Below, piece by piece: positions 7,314 to 15,167 of a stretch of 19,662 nt of DNA. A model generated the notes under the pieces. The model was not told the origin of the DNA, searched no databases, and worked only from the letters and a program-made list of their open reading frames with translations. The translations under genes were made by a program, and so were the position numbers. Source of the stretch: an uncultured Eubacteriales bacterium (GTDB lineage: Bacteria > Bacillota > Clostridia > Oscillospirales > Oscillospiraceae); NCBI GenBank assembly GCA_959602365.1, contig CAUGSS010000047.1:1-19662 (forward strand), in the 5' to 3' direction. Numbering within the stretch: the first letter of the stretch is position 1; the number at the start of each line of letters is the position of its first letter.

Positions 7314-8096
7314 ATGGTCGTCTATTTCACCGGCACGGGCAACAGCCGCTACTGCGCCCAGGTGCTGGCGGAACAGCTGGAAGACCGCTGCGTGGACGCG
7401 TTCCACTATATTCGCCAGGGAATTGGGGCTGAGCTGACCTCGGAGCGCCCCTGGGTATTTGTGGCGCCCACCTATGCCTGGCGGGTGCCGAAGGTATTCG
7501 CGGAGTTTATACGCTCCGGGCATTTTTCCGGCAGCCGGGAGGCCTATTTTGTGCTGACCTGCGGCGGAGATACCGGCGCTGCCTGGCGGGAGCTGGCCGC
7601 CCTGTGCAAAGAGAAGGGGCTGTCGTACCGGGGGCTGCTGCCGGTGGTGATGCCGGACAATTACCTGGTGCTCTTTCCCAGCCCTCAGCCCGACGAGATC
7701 CGGGAAAAACTCACGGCGGCCGTCCCGGTGCTGGCAGAGGCTGCAGGGCGGATCCTGGCCGGGGCAGAGCTGATGCCCCGTTCCACCGGGCTGCTGGACC
7801 GGATCAAATCCGGACCTGTCAACTGGGGGATGTACCGCTTCCTGATCCGCCCCAAACGATTTTTCGCCACGGATGCCTGCGTGGGCTGCGGCAAATGCGG
7901 GGAGGTGTGCCCGTTGGGCAATATCCGGCTGGAGCGGGACCGGCCGGCCTGGGGGCGGCGGTGTACCCACTGTATGGCCTGCATTGATCTCTGCCCGGTT
8001 CAGGCCATAGAGTATGGCAAGGCCAGCCGGGGCAAGCAGCGCTATCGCTGTCCGGAATACCGGAGCGGCGGGACCGGACCGGAGGACAGAGCATAA
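7314..8096 (+). CDS. EFR1-type flavodoxin-ferredoxin protein
   Basis: A 260-residue electron-transfer protein with two modules. The N-terminus is flavodoxin-like, with the FMN phosphate-binding loop FTGTGNS at residues 5-11 and the WVFVAPTYAWRVP strand at 47-59. The C-terminus holds two [4Fe-4S] binding motifs at C189/C192/C195/C199 and C217/C220/C223/C227. This is the architecture of the EFR1 family of anaerobes, which probably passes electrons between low-potential donors and reductases; no specific partner is established. The ATG has GAGGAGGG before it. A strong terminator follows at 8131-8172. Hydrophilic, so likely cytosolic. A weak hairpin (7239-7254) lies in the gap to lysR-2. Confidence 0.92.
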   Translation: MVVYFTGTGNSRYCAQVLAEQLEDRCVDAFHYIRQGIGAELTSERPWVFVAPTYAWRVPKVFAEFIRSGHFSGSREAYFVLTCGGDTGAAWRELAALCKEKGLSYRGLLPVVMPDNYLVLFPSPQPDEIREKLTAAVPVLAEAAGRILAGAELMPRSTGLLDRIKSGPVNWGMYRFLIRPKRFFATDACVGCGKCGEVCPLGNIRLERDRPAWGRRCTHCMACIDLCPVQAIEYGKASRGKQRYRCPEYRSGGTGPEDRA

Positions 8097-8130
8097 ACTG
8101 CGGGCGAAGATGCCTTTGCCCTGCCGTGCT

Positions 8131-8172
8131 GCCCACCGGGCGCCGAATACGGCGTCCGGTGGGCCGTTTTTT
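8131..8172 (+). terminator. Rho-independent terminator after the EFR1 gene
   Basis: A 15-bp stem (8131-8145 with 8150-8164, one G-U pair) with an AATA loop is followed by CG and six T residues. It is the strongest plus-strand terminator in the window and closes the lysR-2/EFR1 unit before the convergent flavodoxin gene. Confidence 0.9.
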
Positions 8173-8196
8173 GCAAAGCGTGACCGCCGGTGGATG

Positions 8197-8709
8197 TTAT
8201 AGCTGTGCCGCGCACCAGCGCTTCAGCGCGTCCTGGGCTCCGGCGGCGGCGCTGCCCCGGATGGCCAGCCCCTTGGCGATCTTGGCCCCGGGACACAGCC
8301 GCCTCAGGTCGGCCTCGCTGCGGCCCAGGCCGCTGCCCTCGTGGGTGCAGAAGGGCTTGATGGTCTTGCCGGTGAAGTCGAAGCGCTCCAGGAAGGTGAA
8401 CACCGGCATGGGCATGGTGCCCCAGTAGTTGGGGTAGCCCAGATAGATGGTGTCATACTCCGCCAGGCTGTCCGGGTAGGCCTTCAGCTCCGGCCGGGCG
8501 TCCCGGCGCTGGTCATCCTGGGCCTGGGCGATGCACTCGTTGTAATCCTTGGAGTAGGGGAGCAGGGGCTCCAGCTGGAACAGGTCGGCCCCGGTGAGCT
8601 TTTGCAGCAGCTTGGCCGCCACCTCGGTATTGCCCACCGGAATGGTCCGCAGCTCGCCGCTGAAATAGTTCTCGTCGGCCCGGGAGAAATAGGCGATCAG
8701 TGCGCGCAT
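8197..8709 (-). CDS. Flavodoxin family protein
   Basis: A 170-residue flavodoxin (Flavodoxin_4-like), an FMN-binding electron carrier or small reductase. It opens with MRALIAYFSRADENYF, where the phosphate-binding loop is extended by an insertion before VGNTEVAAKLL, as is common in this subfamily. YLGYPNYWGTMPMPVFTFL and FCTHEGSGLGRSE are the flavin-contacting segments. The ATG at 8709 is preceded by AGGAGGGC and lies 15 bp after the alcohol dehydrogenase stop, so the two are cotranscribed. It converges on the EFR1 gene. It may carry electrons for, or act on the products of, the dehydrogenase (inference). Confidence 0.92.
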   Translation of the reverse strand: MRALIAYFSRADENYFSGELRTIPVGNTEVAAKLLQKLTGADLFQLEPLLPYSKDYNECIAQAQDDQRRDARPELKAYPDSLAEYDTIYLGYPNYWGTMPMPVFTFLERFDFTGKTIKPFCTHEGSGLGRSEADLRRLCPGAKIAKGLAIRGSAAAGAQDALKRWCAAQL

Positions 8710-8724
8710 GGCTGTGCCCTCCTG

Positions 8725-9897
8725 TCAGCGGTAGGACTTCTCAAAGATGGCGGCGCACTCCTCCTCGGTCATGGGGACCGGGTCGGCGCCGAACAGGCCG
8801 CCCATGGTGGCCCGGGCGTTCCGGGCCAGGGTCAGGCAGTCCTCCCGCTGGATGCCGTAGTCGGACATCTTCAGGCCGGCCACGCCGCAGTCGGCCTGCA
8901 GGTCGGCCAGGGCGGTGATGAAGTCCATGGGCTCTCTGGCGTCCGCCTTGCCCAGGGCCTGGGCCATGCGGACAAACCGCTCGTCACAGCAGTGCTTGTC
9001 GATAAAGTGCTTGTAGTACTCCAGGGAGATCATAATCAGCCCGGCGCCGTGGGGCAGCTGGTGGTGGTAGGCGCTCATGGCGTGCTCCATGGCGTGCTCG
9101 CTGGTGCAGGAGCTGACCACCATGGAGTAGCCCGACATGGTGTTGGCAAAGGCCACATGCTCCCGGGCCTCCAGGTCGCCGCCGTCCCGGACCGCCCGGG
9201 CCAGGTACCTGCCGATGTTCTCGATGGCGGCCAGCTGCACCATGTCGCCCATCAGATTGCCCGCCTTGGAGATATATCCCTCGGTGGAGTGGAACAGGGC
9301 GTCAAAGCCCTGGTAGGCGGTGAATTTGGGGGGCACGGTGACCATCAGCTCCGGGTCCACCACGGCCAGCACCGGGAACAGGCTGTCCTGGCCGCCGCAG
9401 CCGATTTTCTCATTGGTGTCCGGGTTGGTGACCACGCCCCACTGATCCACCTCGGAACCGGTGCCGGCGGTGGTGGTGATGGCCACCAGGGGCAAGGTGG
9501 GGTTGACCAGGGGCTGCATTTTGCCGGTGGAGCCGGCCACATAGTCCCACAGGTCGCCGGGCTGGAGGGCGTACATGGCCATGATCTTGGCCGCGTCCAT
9601 GACGGAGCCGCCGCCCAGGGCCACCACAAAATCGCAGCCGTTGTCCCGGGCGAAGCGGCCGCCCTCCTCCACCACGGATTTCAGGGGGTTGGCCCCCACC
9701 TTGTCAAACAGCACGGTCTCCACCCCGGCCATGGACAGCTGCTCCAGGGTGCGGTCCAGGGCGCCGCTCTCCCGGGTGGACTTGCCGTTGGAGATGACCA
9801 CCATGGCCTTTTTGCCGGGCAGGTCCTGCTCGTGCAGGTGGTTCAGCTGGCCCGCGCCGAAGAGGACCCGGGTGGGGACGAAGAATTGGTAAGCCAT
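8725..9897 (-). CDS. Iron-containing alcohol dehydrogenase
   Basis: A 390-residue group III (Fe-ADH) dehydrogenase, interconverting an alcohol and an aldehyde or ketone with NAD(P)H; the alcohol is unknown. The cofactor-binding motif GGGSVMDAAK is at residues 95-104 and TTTAGTGSE at 141-149. The metal ligands are readable as Asp199, His203 (GFDALFHSTEGY), His268 or His272 (SEHAMEHAM) and His283 (LPHG). Length is normal for the family (about 380-390). The ATG is preceded by AGGAGGAATC. It is the first gene of a two-gene operon with flavodoxin, divergent from lysR-3 across 381 bp, so control by that LysR is likely. Confidence 0.94.
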   Translation of the reverse strand: MAYQFFVPTRVLFGAGQLNHLHEQDLPGKKAMVVISNGKSTRESGALDRTLEQLSMAGVETVLFDKVGANPLKSVVEEGGRFARDNGCDFVVALGGGSVMDAAKIMAMYALQPGDLWDYVAGSTGKMQPLVNPTLPLVAITTTAGTGSEVDQWGVVTNPDTNEKIGCGGQDSLFPVLAVVDPELMVTVPPKFTAYQGFDALFHSTEGYISKAGNLMGDMVQLAAIENIGRYLARAVRDGGDLEAREHVAFANTMSGYSMVVSSCTSEHAMEHAMSAYHHQLPHGAGLIMISLEYYKHFIDKHCCDERFVRMAQALGKADAREPMDFITALADLQADCGVAGLKMSDYGIQREDCLTLARNARATMGGLFGADPVPMTEEECAAIFEKSYR

Positions 9898-10190
9898 AAC
9901 AGATTCCTCCTATGATGCTCATTGTTTAAAATGCCCGGCGGTTTGCCTGCCCCGCCCGCTCCGACAGACCGCGCCCTCCGGATGGCAGCGGGAGCAGGTT
10001 GGGCGATTTCCCCGATCCGGCGGGCGGATGACAGCCATATCCGTCTGGGAAAAAAGGGGAAATAAATGCGCTCAGATGCTGGATCCTCCGTGCCCTGAGG
10101 GACTGGGGAGACCGGCGTGAAGGACTGGGGCAGCAAGCCCCGGGCGATCCGGACGGCACCGCGGTTGAAGGTGCCGTCCCTTTCCGGCTT
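9898..10190 (-). other. Long leader of the alcohol dehydrogenase operon (no gene seen)
   Basis: If the TACAAT at 10192-10197 is the operon's -10, the mRNA has a leader of about 290 bases. It begins with the hairpin at 10151-10179. A second small stem (GGGGC/GCCCC, near 10127-10141) and a repeated octamer GACTGGGG follow. I see no coding frame with a credible ribosome site. A nearer promoter cannot be excluded. Confidence 0.35.
10151..10190 (+). promoter_or_regulatory. Perfect 10-bp hairpin, T-box/terminator-like on the plus strand
   Basis: GGACGGCACC (10151-10160) pairs perfectly with GGTGCCGTCC (10170-10179) across a 9-base loop that starts GCGG. The plus-strand order GGACGGCACCGCGG ... CCGTCCCTTT resembles the conserved T-box element and its terminator. 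However, the UGGN bulge that pairs with tRNA reads CGGC here, and no Stem I or specifier loop is recognisable. A simple hairpin or a decayed T-box end are both possible. Confidence 0.35.
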
Positions 10191-10191
10191 T

Positions 10192-10221
10192 ATTGTACCC
10201 CGCCCGGCGCTTGACAGGGAA
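10192..10221 (-). promoter_or_regulatory. Candidate promoter of the alcohol dehydrogenase operon
   Basis: On the minus strand TACAAT (10192-10197) has only a weak -35 (TTCCCT, 10216-10221, 18-bp spacing). The weak -35 with a LysR-type box about 66 bp upstream of the predicted start fits an activator-dependent promoter. It shares one base with the -35 of the divergent lysR-3 promoter. Confidence 0.4.
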
Positions 10222-10239
10222 GAAGCAATGTTGTAACAT
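10211..10239 (+). promoter_or_regulatory. Promoter of lysR-3
   Basis: A perfect TTGACA (10211-10216) is followed after 17 bp by TAACAT (10234-10239), 39 bp upstream of the lysR-3 ATG. The -10 lies inside an inverted repeat. Confidence 0.65.
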
Positions 10240-10259
10240 CGTATTAACCAAATGTTAAT
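10228..10259. promoter_or_regulatory. Tandem inverted repeats between lysR-3 and the ADH operon
   Basis: Two repeats lie side by side: ATGTT-GT-AACAT (10228-10239), over the lysR-3 -10, and ATTAAC-CAAAT-GTTAAT (10243-10259), a perfect 6-bp-arm repeat that fits T-N11-A. Relative to the predicted ADH start the second is centred near -66, and the first near -48. Relative to lysR-3 they cover the promoter and start site, so autorepression with activation of the divergent operon is the classical expectation. Confidence 0.6.
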
Positions 10260-10278
10260 GCGACGGGAGGGTATTTCC

Positions 10279-11163
10279 ATGGTCAATCCACAGCTCCGGG
10301 TGTTCATCTGTGTGGCCGACTGCGGCAGCTTCAACCGGGCGGCGGAGCGGCTGTACATCTCCGCCCCGTCGGTGATGAAGCAGATCAACGCCCTGGAGAA
10401 ACACCTGGACCTCAAGCTGTTTGACCGGAGCAACCAGGGCATCCGGCTCACCCCGGCGGGCCAGGTCATCTACCGCCACGCAAAGGAGCTCTTTGAGGCC
10501 TCGGACCGGGCGGTGGAGGAGGCCAGGCTGATGTCCCAGGCGGTGGAGACCACCTTCTGCATCGGCAGCTCCCTGCTCAACCCCTGCAAGCCCTTTATGG
10601 ACCTGTGGTATCGGGTGAACGAGGCATTTCCCGGCTATAAGCTGCACATCGTCCCCTTTGAGGACGACCACGAGGGCATTCTGGCGGAGATCGGGGCGCT
10701 GGGGGTCAAGTATGACTTTCTGGTGGGGGTCTGTGACTCCGCCGACTGGCTGGAGCGGTGCGCCTTCCAGCCCCTGGGCACCTATCAGCACTGCTGCGCC
10801 GTGGCCCGGGAGCACCCTCTGGCCGCCAAGGAGCGGCTCACCCTGGAGGACCTGTACGGCGAGACCGTGATGCTGGTGCGCCGGGGGGATTCCCCCTGTG
10901 TGGACCGGCTGAGGGATGAGCTGGAGCGCCACCCCCGGATCCGTTTGGAGGATACCGCTCAGTTCTACGACATCGGGGTGTTCAACCGCTGTGTCCAGTC
11001 CCGGAACGTGATGATTACGGTGGAGTGCTGGCGGGATGTCCACCCGGGGCTGGTGACCATTCCGGTGGACTGGGATTTTGCCATCCCCTATGGATTGATG
11101 TACGCCAAGGATCCCCCGGAGGACATCTTAAAGCTGCTGTCCCTGGTCCGGGCGCTGGATTGA
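10279..11163 (+). CDS. LysR family transcriptional regulator (LysR-3)
   Basis: A 294-residue LysR-type regulator. The winged helix-turn-helix is at about residues 1-60 (GSFNRAAERLYISAPSVMKQI and IRLTPAGQVIYR), followed by an effector-binding domain. An in-frame ATG at 10252 would add nine residues but lies inside the operator and has no ribosome site. The ATG at 10279 follows GGGAGGG and gives a family-typical start (MVNPQLRVF). It is divergent from the Fe-alcohol dehydrogenase/flavodoxin operon and probably controls it and itself. It ends at a strong hairpin shared with the convergent siderophore operon. Effector unknown. Confidence 0.92.
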   Translation: MVNPQLRVFICVADCGSFNRAAERLYISAPSVMKQINALEKHLDLKLFDRSNQGIRLTPAGQVIYRHAKELFEASDRAVEEARLMSQAVETTFCIGSSLLNPCKPFMDLWYRVNEAFPGYKLHIVPFEDDHEGILAEIGALGVKYDFLVGVCDSADWLERCAFQPLGTYQHCCAVAREHPLAAKERLTLEDLYGETVMLVRRGDSPCVDRLRDELERHPRIRLEDTAQFYDIGVFNRCVQSRNVMITVECWRDVHPGLVTIPVDWDFAIPYGLMYAKDPPEDILKLLSLVRALD

Positions 11164-11189
11164 ACCGGTGGAGAAAGGCAAACAAGAGA

Positions 11190-11233
11190 GGGGCCGGGGG
11201 CGCACGAAAAAATGTGCGCCCCCGGCCCCCTTT
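11190..11233. terminator. Bidirectional terminator between lysR-3 and the siderophore operon
   Basis: A perfect 15-bp stem (11191-11205 with 11214-11228) with loop GAAAAAAT lies between the two convergent stop codons. The plus side has a short TTT. The minus side has no clear U-tract, so termination there depends on the very stable stem. Confidence 0.75.
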
Positions 11234-11253
11234 GGGTGGGGCGGGATTTCGGA

Positions 11254-12315
11254 TCAGAGCAGCTCGCTCTCCAGGTCCTGCAGCATCAGGTCCAGCGCGG
11301 TGATGCCGCCCTCGGCGGTATACCAGACGGCGGGATGGGCCAGATAGATGACGTTCCCATCCTGATAGGCCCGGGTGTCCATGACCAGCTCATTCTCCAT
11401 GATCTCCTGGGCCAGCTGGGCGCCGTCGGTGCCGATGGCCGCGTCCCGGTCCATGACGAAGATGTAGTCCGGATCGGTCTCCACAATGAACTCAAAGGAG
11501 GCCTCGTTGCCGTGGGTGGAGGTGTCCACGTCGGCGTCCACGCCCACGTTGTCAAAGCCGATCTCCACGCCGATGATGGAGCAGCGGCCGTCGTTGCCCA
11601 GCACGTTGAAGCTGCCGCTGGTGCACATGCCCACAATGGCGGTTTTGCCCTCGGCCGCCGCCTGCAGGGCCTGGATCCGGGTGTCGAAGCCGCTCATCAG
11701 CTCCTCCACCTGGCTCTCCAGGCCGAACATGGAGGCGATGGTGGCGGCGTTCTCGCGCACGCTCTCCACCACGCCCAGCTCGCTGTCGGTGGCCAGATAG
11801 ACCACCGGGGCGATCTCGCTCAGGGCGTCATAGCTGGCGGACAGCCGGCCGCCGATGAAGATCACATCGGGTTCGCAGGCCATCACGGCCTCCAGGTCGG
11901 CCTCCTTGATGGTGCCCAGGTTGGAGATGGAGTCGTTGATATAGGACTGGAGGTATTCCAGGCTGGTGGAGGCGGTGCCCACCACCCGGTCGCCCACGCC
12001 CAGGGCGTCCAGGATGTCCAGGCAGGCCATGTCCAGGATGGCGATGCGCTGTGGATTGTAAGGTACCTCCAGTTCAAGCTCCTGCCCGCTGCCGTCCAGG
12101 GCGGTGATGGTCACGGTTTCAGGGGCGCTTTCGCCGGATGCGCCGGCGTCGCTGGAGGTGCTGGCGTCGGCGGAGGAGGAAGGGGCGCCGCTCTGGCTGG
12201 CGGATGCGCTGCCGGAGGCGTTTCCGCCGGCAGAACCGGAACCCTGGGAACCGCAGGCCATCAGGCCCAGGGCCATGACGGCGGCCAGAGCCAGGGAGAG
12301 GATTTTTTTGGTCAT
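11254..12315 (-). CDS. Siderophore ABC transporter substrate-binding lipoprotein (FatB/YclQ type)
   Basis: A 353-residue surface lipoprotein that would capture a ferric siderophore and deliver it to the permeases encoded upstream. A signal peptide ends in the lipobox LMAC with lipidated Cys21. A Gly/Ser/Ala-rich linker runs to about residue 65. The binding domain follows: NPQRIAILD with LDALGVGDRVVG, then NLGTIKEADLEAV and PDVIFIGGR, then IAPVVYL. This series is characteristic of the FatB/CeuE/YclQ group, whose known members bind catecholate siderophores such as petrobactin or enterobactin fragments. The exact ligand is not shown by sequence. The ATG follows AAAGGAG. It is the last gene of the operon, 39 bp after the ATPase. 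Confidence 0.93.
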   Translation of the reverse strand: MTKKILSLALAAVMALGLMACGSQGSGSAGGNASGSASASQSGAPSSSADASTSSDAGASGESAPETVTITALDGSGQELELEVPYNPQRIAILDMACLDILDALGVGDRVVGTASTSLEYLQSYINDSISNLGTIKEADLEAVMACEPDVIFIGGRLSASYDALSEIAPVVYLATDSELGVVESVRENAATIASMFGLESQVEELMSGFDTRIQALQAAAEGKTAIVGMCTSGSFNVLGNDGRCSIIGVEIGFDNVGVDADVDTSTHGNEASFEFIVETDPDYIFVMDRDAAIGTDGAQLAQEIMENELVMDTRAYQDGNVIYLAHPAVWYTAEGGITALDLMLQDLESELL

Positions 12316-12354
12316 GGTAAAATCTCCTTTTCTGAAAAGTACTGAAACAATGGG

Positions 12355-13107
12355 TCAATAGTAGATGGACAGGGGTTTGCCCTGGATGTTCAGGATCTCG
12401 AAGTCCACCTGGTAGAGTTGGGACAGATTTTCCTTGGTCATCACCTCCTCCACAGTGCCGAACTTTGCGACTTTTCCGTTCTGAAAAGCGCAGATATAAT
12501 CGGAGTAAAAGGCCGCGTAGTTGATCTCGTGGAGGACCAGGATCACCGTCTTGCCCAGCTCGTCGCACAGACGCCGGGCAATCTTCATCATGTTGGTGGC
12601 GTGATAGATATCCAGGTTGTTGGTGGGCTCGTCCAGCAGGACGTATTCGGTGTCCTGGGCGATGACCATGGCGATCAGGGCCCGCTGCCGCTGGCCGCCG
12701 GAGAGCTCGTCGATGAACTGATCCTGAAATTCCTCCAGCTCCATATACTCAATGGCCTGGTCGATCACCGCCGTGTCCTCCGGAGTGATGCGGCTGCCGG
12801 AGTAGGGGAAGCGGCCGAAGGCCACCAGTTCCCGGACGGTGAGCTTCATCTGAATACTGTTGCTCTGGGTCAGGATGGCCAGCCGCTTGGAGAGCTCTTT
12901 GCTCTTCCACTTTCCGATGTCCTTGCCCTCGAACTCCACCAGGCCGCTGTCGTGGGCGATCAGCCGGGAGATCATGCCCATCACCGTGGATTTGCCCGCC
13001 CCGTTGGGGCCGATCAGGGAGATCACCTTTCCCTTGGGGATGGAAAAGCTCACCCCGTCCACCACGGTCTTGCCGTCGTAGCGCTTGGACAGGTCTTTGA
13101 CAAACAT
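12355..13107 (-). CDS. Siderophore ABC transporter ATP-binding protein (YclP-like)
   Basis: A 250-residue ABC ATPase that powers the importer from the cytosolic face. Walker A GPNGAGKST is at residues 33-41, the Q-loop at Gln81, the signature LSGGQ at 135-139, Walker B EYVLLDE at 154-160, and the H-loop at His193. FGRFPYSGSR and the strongly conserved AMVIAQDT segment resemble Bacillus YclP. The frame is open upstream to 13404, but the ATG at 13107 has AAGAAGGTG before it, gives a family-length protein, and lies only 2 bp after the permease-2 stop, so translation is probably coupled. Confidence 0.94.
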   Translation of the reverse strand: MFVKDLSKRYDGKTVVDGVSFSIPKGKVISLIGPNGAGKSTVMGMISRLIAHDSGLVEFEGKDIGKWKSKELSKRLAILTQSNSIQMKLTVRELVAFGRFPYSGSRITPEDTAVIDQAIEYMELEEFQDQFIDELSGGQRQRALIAMVIAQDTEYVLLDEPTNNLDIYHATNMMKIARRLCDELGKTVILVLHEINYAAFYSDYICAFQNGKVAKFGTVEEVMTKENLSQLYQVDFEILNIQGKPLSIYY

Positions 13108-13109
13108 AC

Positions 13110-14087
13110 TCACACCTTCTTTCTGGTCAACAGGAGATAGAGGAAGTAGAGTCCGCCCCCCACGGTGATGAACACGCTGACGGGGATGGCATAGGAGTAG
13201 ACGTGCTCCACAATGAGCTGGCCGCCCACCAGCACGATCATGCCGAACAGGGCGGAGCCCAGGATCAGCTGGCCGTGGCGGTAGGTCTTGAGCAGCTGCC
13301 GGGACAGGTTGGCGATGATCAGCCCCAGAAAGGAGATGGGGCCCACCATGGCGGTGGCCACGGCGATGCACAGGGTCACCCCCAGCAGCAGCCGCCGGAT
13401 GCATTTGTCATAGTCCACGCCCAGGTTGATGGCCTGGTCCTTGCCCAGGGTGAGCACATCCAGCAGGGCCAGCTCTTTCCGCAGCGCAAAGACGATCCCC
13501 GCCAGCAGCACCACGGAGAACAGGATGATCTCTGTGTTGATATTGCTGAAACTGGCCACCAGGGTGTTGAGCAGGGTGTCGTACTCGTTGGGGTCCATTA
13601 CCCGGGTCAGGGTGCTCTGGATGCTGCTGAAGAAGGAGGTGAGGACGGTGCCCACCAGCAGCACATAGAGCACATTGTGCCTGGTTTTCTTGAAGATCCA
13701 GCTGTAGATGATGGTGGCGGTGATGCCCATCAGCACCACATCCACCGCGAAGGACAGGTTGGCATTGGTGGCGATCACGCTGGCGGAGCCCAGGAAAAAG
13801 AACACCGCCGTGTGGATCAGGGTGTAGAGGGAGTTCATCCCCAGCAGGCAGGGGGTGACGATGGTGTTGTTGATGGTGGACTGAAAAACGATGGAGGCCC
13901 CGCCGATGGCGAAGGCGGTGATGAGCATGACGATCAGCTTGGGGGTGCGGATCTTCAGGGCGTACTGGAACAGCCTGGGGTTGTCGAAGTGGACTTCCAC
14001 CAGCAGATAGGCCGCGGCACACAGCAGCACCAGCACCCCCATGATCAGCAGTTTGCGCCGGTTGGAGCGCAGGGCGGCGATGTTCAT
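13110..14087 (-). CDS. FecCD-type siderophore permease 2 (YclO-like)
   Basis: A 325-residue polytopic inner-membrane permease of the FecCD/BtuC family, the second half of the import channel. Successive hydrophobic helices run through the protein, from LLIMGVLVLLCAAAYLLV at the N-terminus to the C-terminal FITVGGGLYFLYLLL. The family segment VGPISFLGLIIANLSRQL is present near residue 240. The start is the ATG at 14087 (MNIAALRSNRRK). It overlaps the TGA of permease 1 as ATGA, which indicates translational coupling, and has a GGAGGGGATGCCCC ribosome region. The open frame above it is antisense or out of frame with permease 1. Confidence 0.93.
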   Translation of the reverse strand: MNIAALRSNRRKLLIMGVLVLLCAAAYLLVEVHFDNPRLFQYALKIRTPKLIVMLITAFAIGGASIVFQSTINNTIVTPCLLGMNSLYTLIHTAVFFFLGSASVIATNANLSFAVDVVLMGITATIIYSWIFKKTRHNVLYVLLVGTVLTSFFSSIQSTLTRVMDPNEYDTLLNTLVASFSNINTEIILFSVVLLAGIVFALRKELALLDVLTLGKDQAINLGVDYDKCIRRLLLGVTLCIAVATAMVGPISFLGLIIANLSRQLLKTYRHGQLILGSALFGMIVLVGGQLIVEHVYSYAIPVSVFITVGGGLYFLYLLLTRKKV

Positions 14088-15085
14088 GGGGCATCCCCTC
14101 CTTTCAGATGGGGCAGGGAGGCGCAGCCCCCGGTCCCGGCCCCGCCCAGGCGGATGGCCTTCCGCCCGTGGTTGAGCCGGTAGATCAGCAGGGCGATGAA
14201 GATCAGACTGCCTAGGATGCCCACAATCAGCTCGATGGGCAGCTCGTAGGGATAGATGACCACCCGGCCGATCATGTCGCACACCAGCACAAAGACGGCG
14301 CCGAACAGCGCGGTGTCCACCAGTGTGCCCCGGATCTTGTCCCCCTTGTACATGGCCACCACGTTGGGGACGATCAGTCCGATGTAGGAGATGGAGCCCA
14401 CCACCACCACGATGCTGGCGGTGATCATGGCGGCGATGGTCAGCCCCATCAGCAGCACCAGATTGTAGGGCACCCCCAGATTTTTGGAGAAGTCCCTGCC
14501 CAGCCCGACGATGTTGAAGTGGTTGGCGAACACAAAGGCCAGAATCACCAGGGGCACCGTCAGCCAGACGATCTCATAGCGTCCCCGGAGCACCAGCGAG
14601 AAGTGGCCCACCAGCCAGGAGGAGAGGGCCTGGGTCATCTCATATTTGTAGGCCAGGTAGTTGGTCACGCCGCCGATCACATTGCCGAACATGATGCCCA
14701 CCAGCGGCACCATGACCACGTCTTTGAACTTGATGCGCTGGATAAAGAAGACAAAGACCCAGGTGCCCAAAATTGCGGCGGCGAAGGCGAACAGCGCCCG
14801 GCTCCAGAGGGTGGAGGCGGGCATGAACAGAAGCGCCAGCAAAATGCCGAACTGGGCGGAGGAGATGGTGGCCCCCGTGGTGGGGGAGACAAACTTGTTG
14901 CTGCACAGCTGCTGCATGATCAGGCCGGCCACGCTCATGCCCACGCCGGTACACAAAATGGCCAGCAGCCGGGGCAGCCGGGAGATCAGGAAGATCTCCA
15001 GCTGCTCAAGATCCCCTGACAGCAGTGCACCGGGCGACAGGTCGATGACCCCGACGAACAGCGACAGCACCGACAGCACCACCAA
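14084..15085 (-). CDS. FecCD-type siderophore permease 1 (YclN-like)
   Basis: First gene of the siderophore operon; a polytopic FecCD permease of at least 333 residues. SRLPRLLAILCTGVGMSVAG near the N-terminus and VVVGSISYIGLIVPNVVA in the C-terminal half are family signatures. No ATG begins it. TTG at 15085 is the best conventional start, but it lacks a ribosome site and cuts into the first membrane helix. The frame continues 13 codons upstream to ATC at 15124, which stands 8 bases after AAAGGAG and would give (M)KAFRSTLILSLA plus the intact helix. The true start is therefore probably 15124 with a rare ATC codon (or a sequence error in an ATG). It overlaps permease 2 by 4 bases. Confidence 0.9.
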   Translation of the reverse strand: MVVLSVLSLFVGVIDLSPGALLSGDLEQLEIFLISRLPRLLAILCTGVGMSVAGLIMQQLCSNKFVSPTTGATISSAQFGILLALLFMPASTLWSRALFAFAAAILGTWVFVFFIQRIKFKDVVMVPLVGIMFGNVIGGVTNYLAYKYEMTQALSSWLVGHFSLVLRGRYEIVWLTVPLVILAFVFANHFNIVGLGRDFSKNLGVPYNLVLLMGLTIAAMITASIVVVVGSISYIGLIVPNVVAMYKGDKIRGTLVDTALFGAVFVLVCDMIGRVVIYPYELPIELIVGILGSLIFIALLIYRLNHGRKAIRLGGAGTGGCASLPHLKGGDAP

Positions 15086-15167
15086 GGCCAGTGACAGAAT
15101 CAGAGTGGAACGGAAGGCTTTGATAGGATCAGCTCCTTTCTCTTGAAAACCTACTGTCTTGATAATG

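Noticed and set aside
8341..9915. Plus-strand open frame of 524 codons opposite flavodoxin and alcohol dehydrogenase
   Set aside because: Antisense shadow; the dehydrogenase motifs are on the minus strand.
10054..10100. Short frame with GGGGAAATAAATG upstream of lysR-3
   Set aside because: Only about 10 codons, weak ribosome site, no conserved features.
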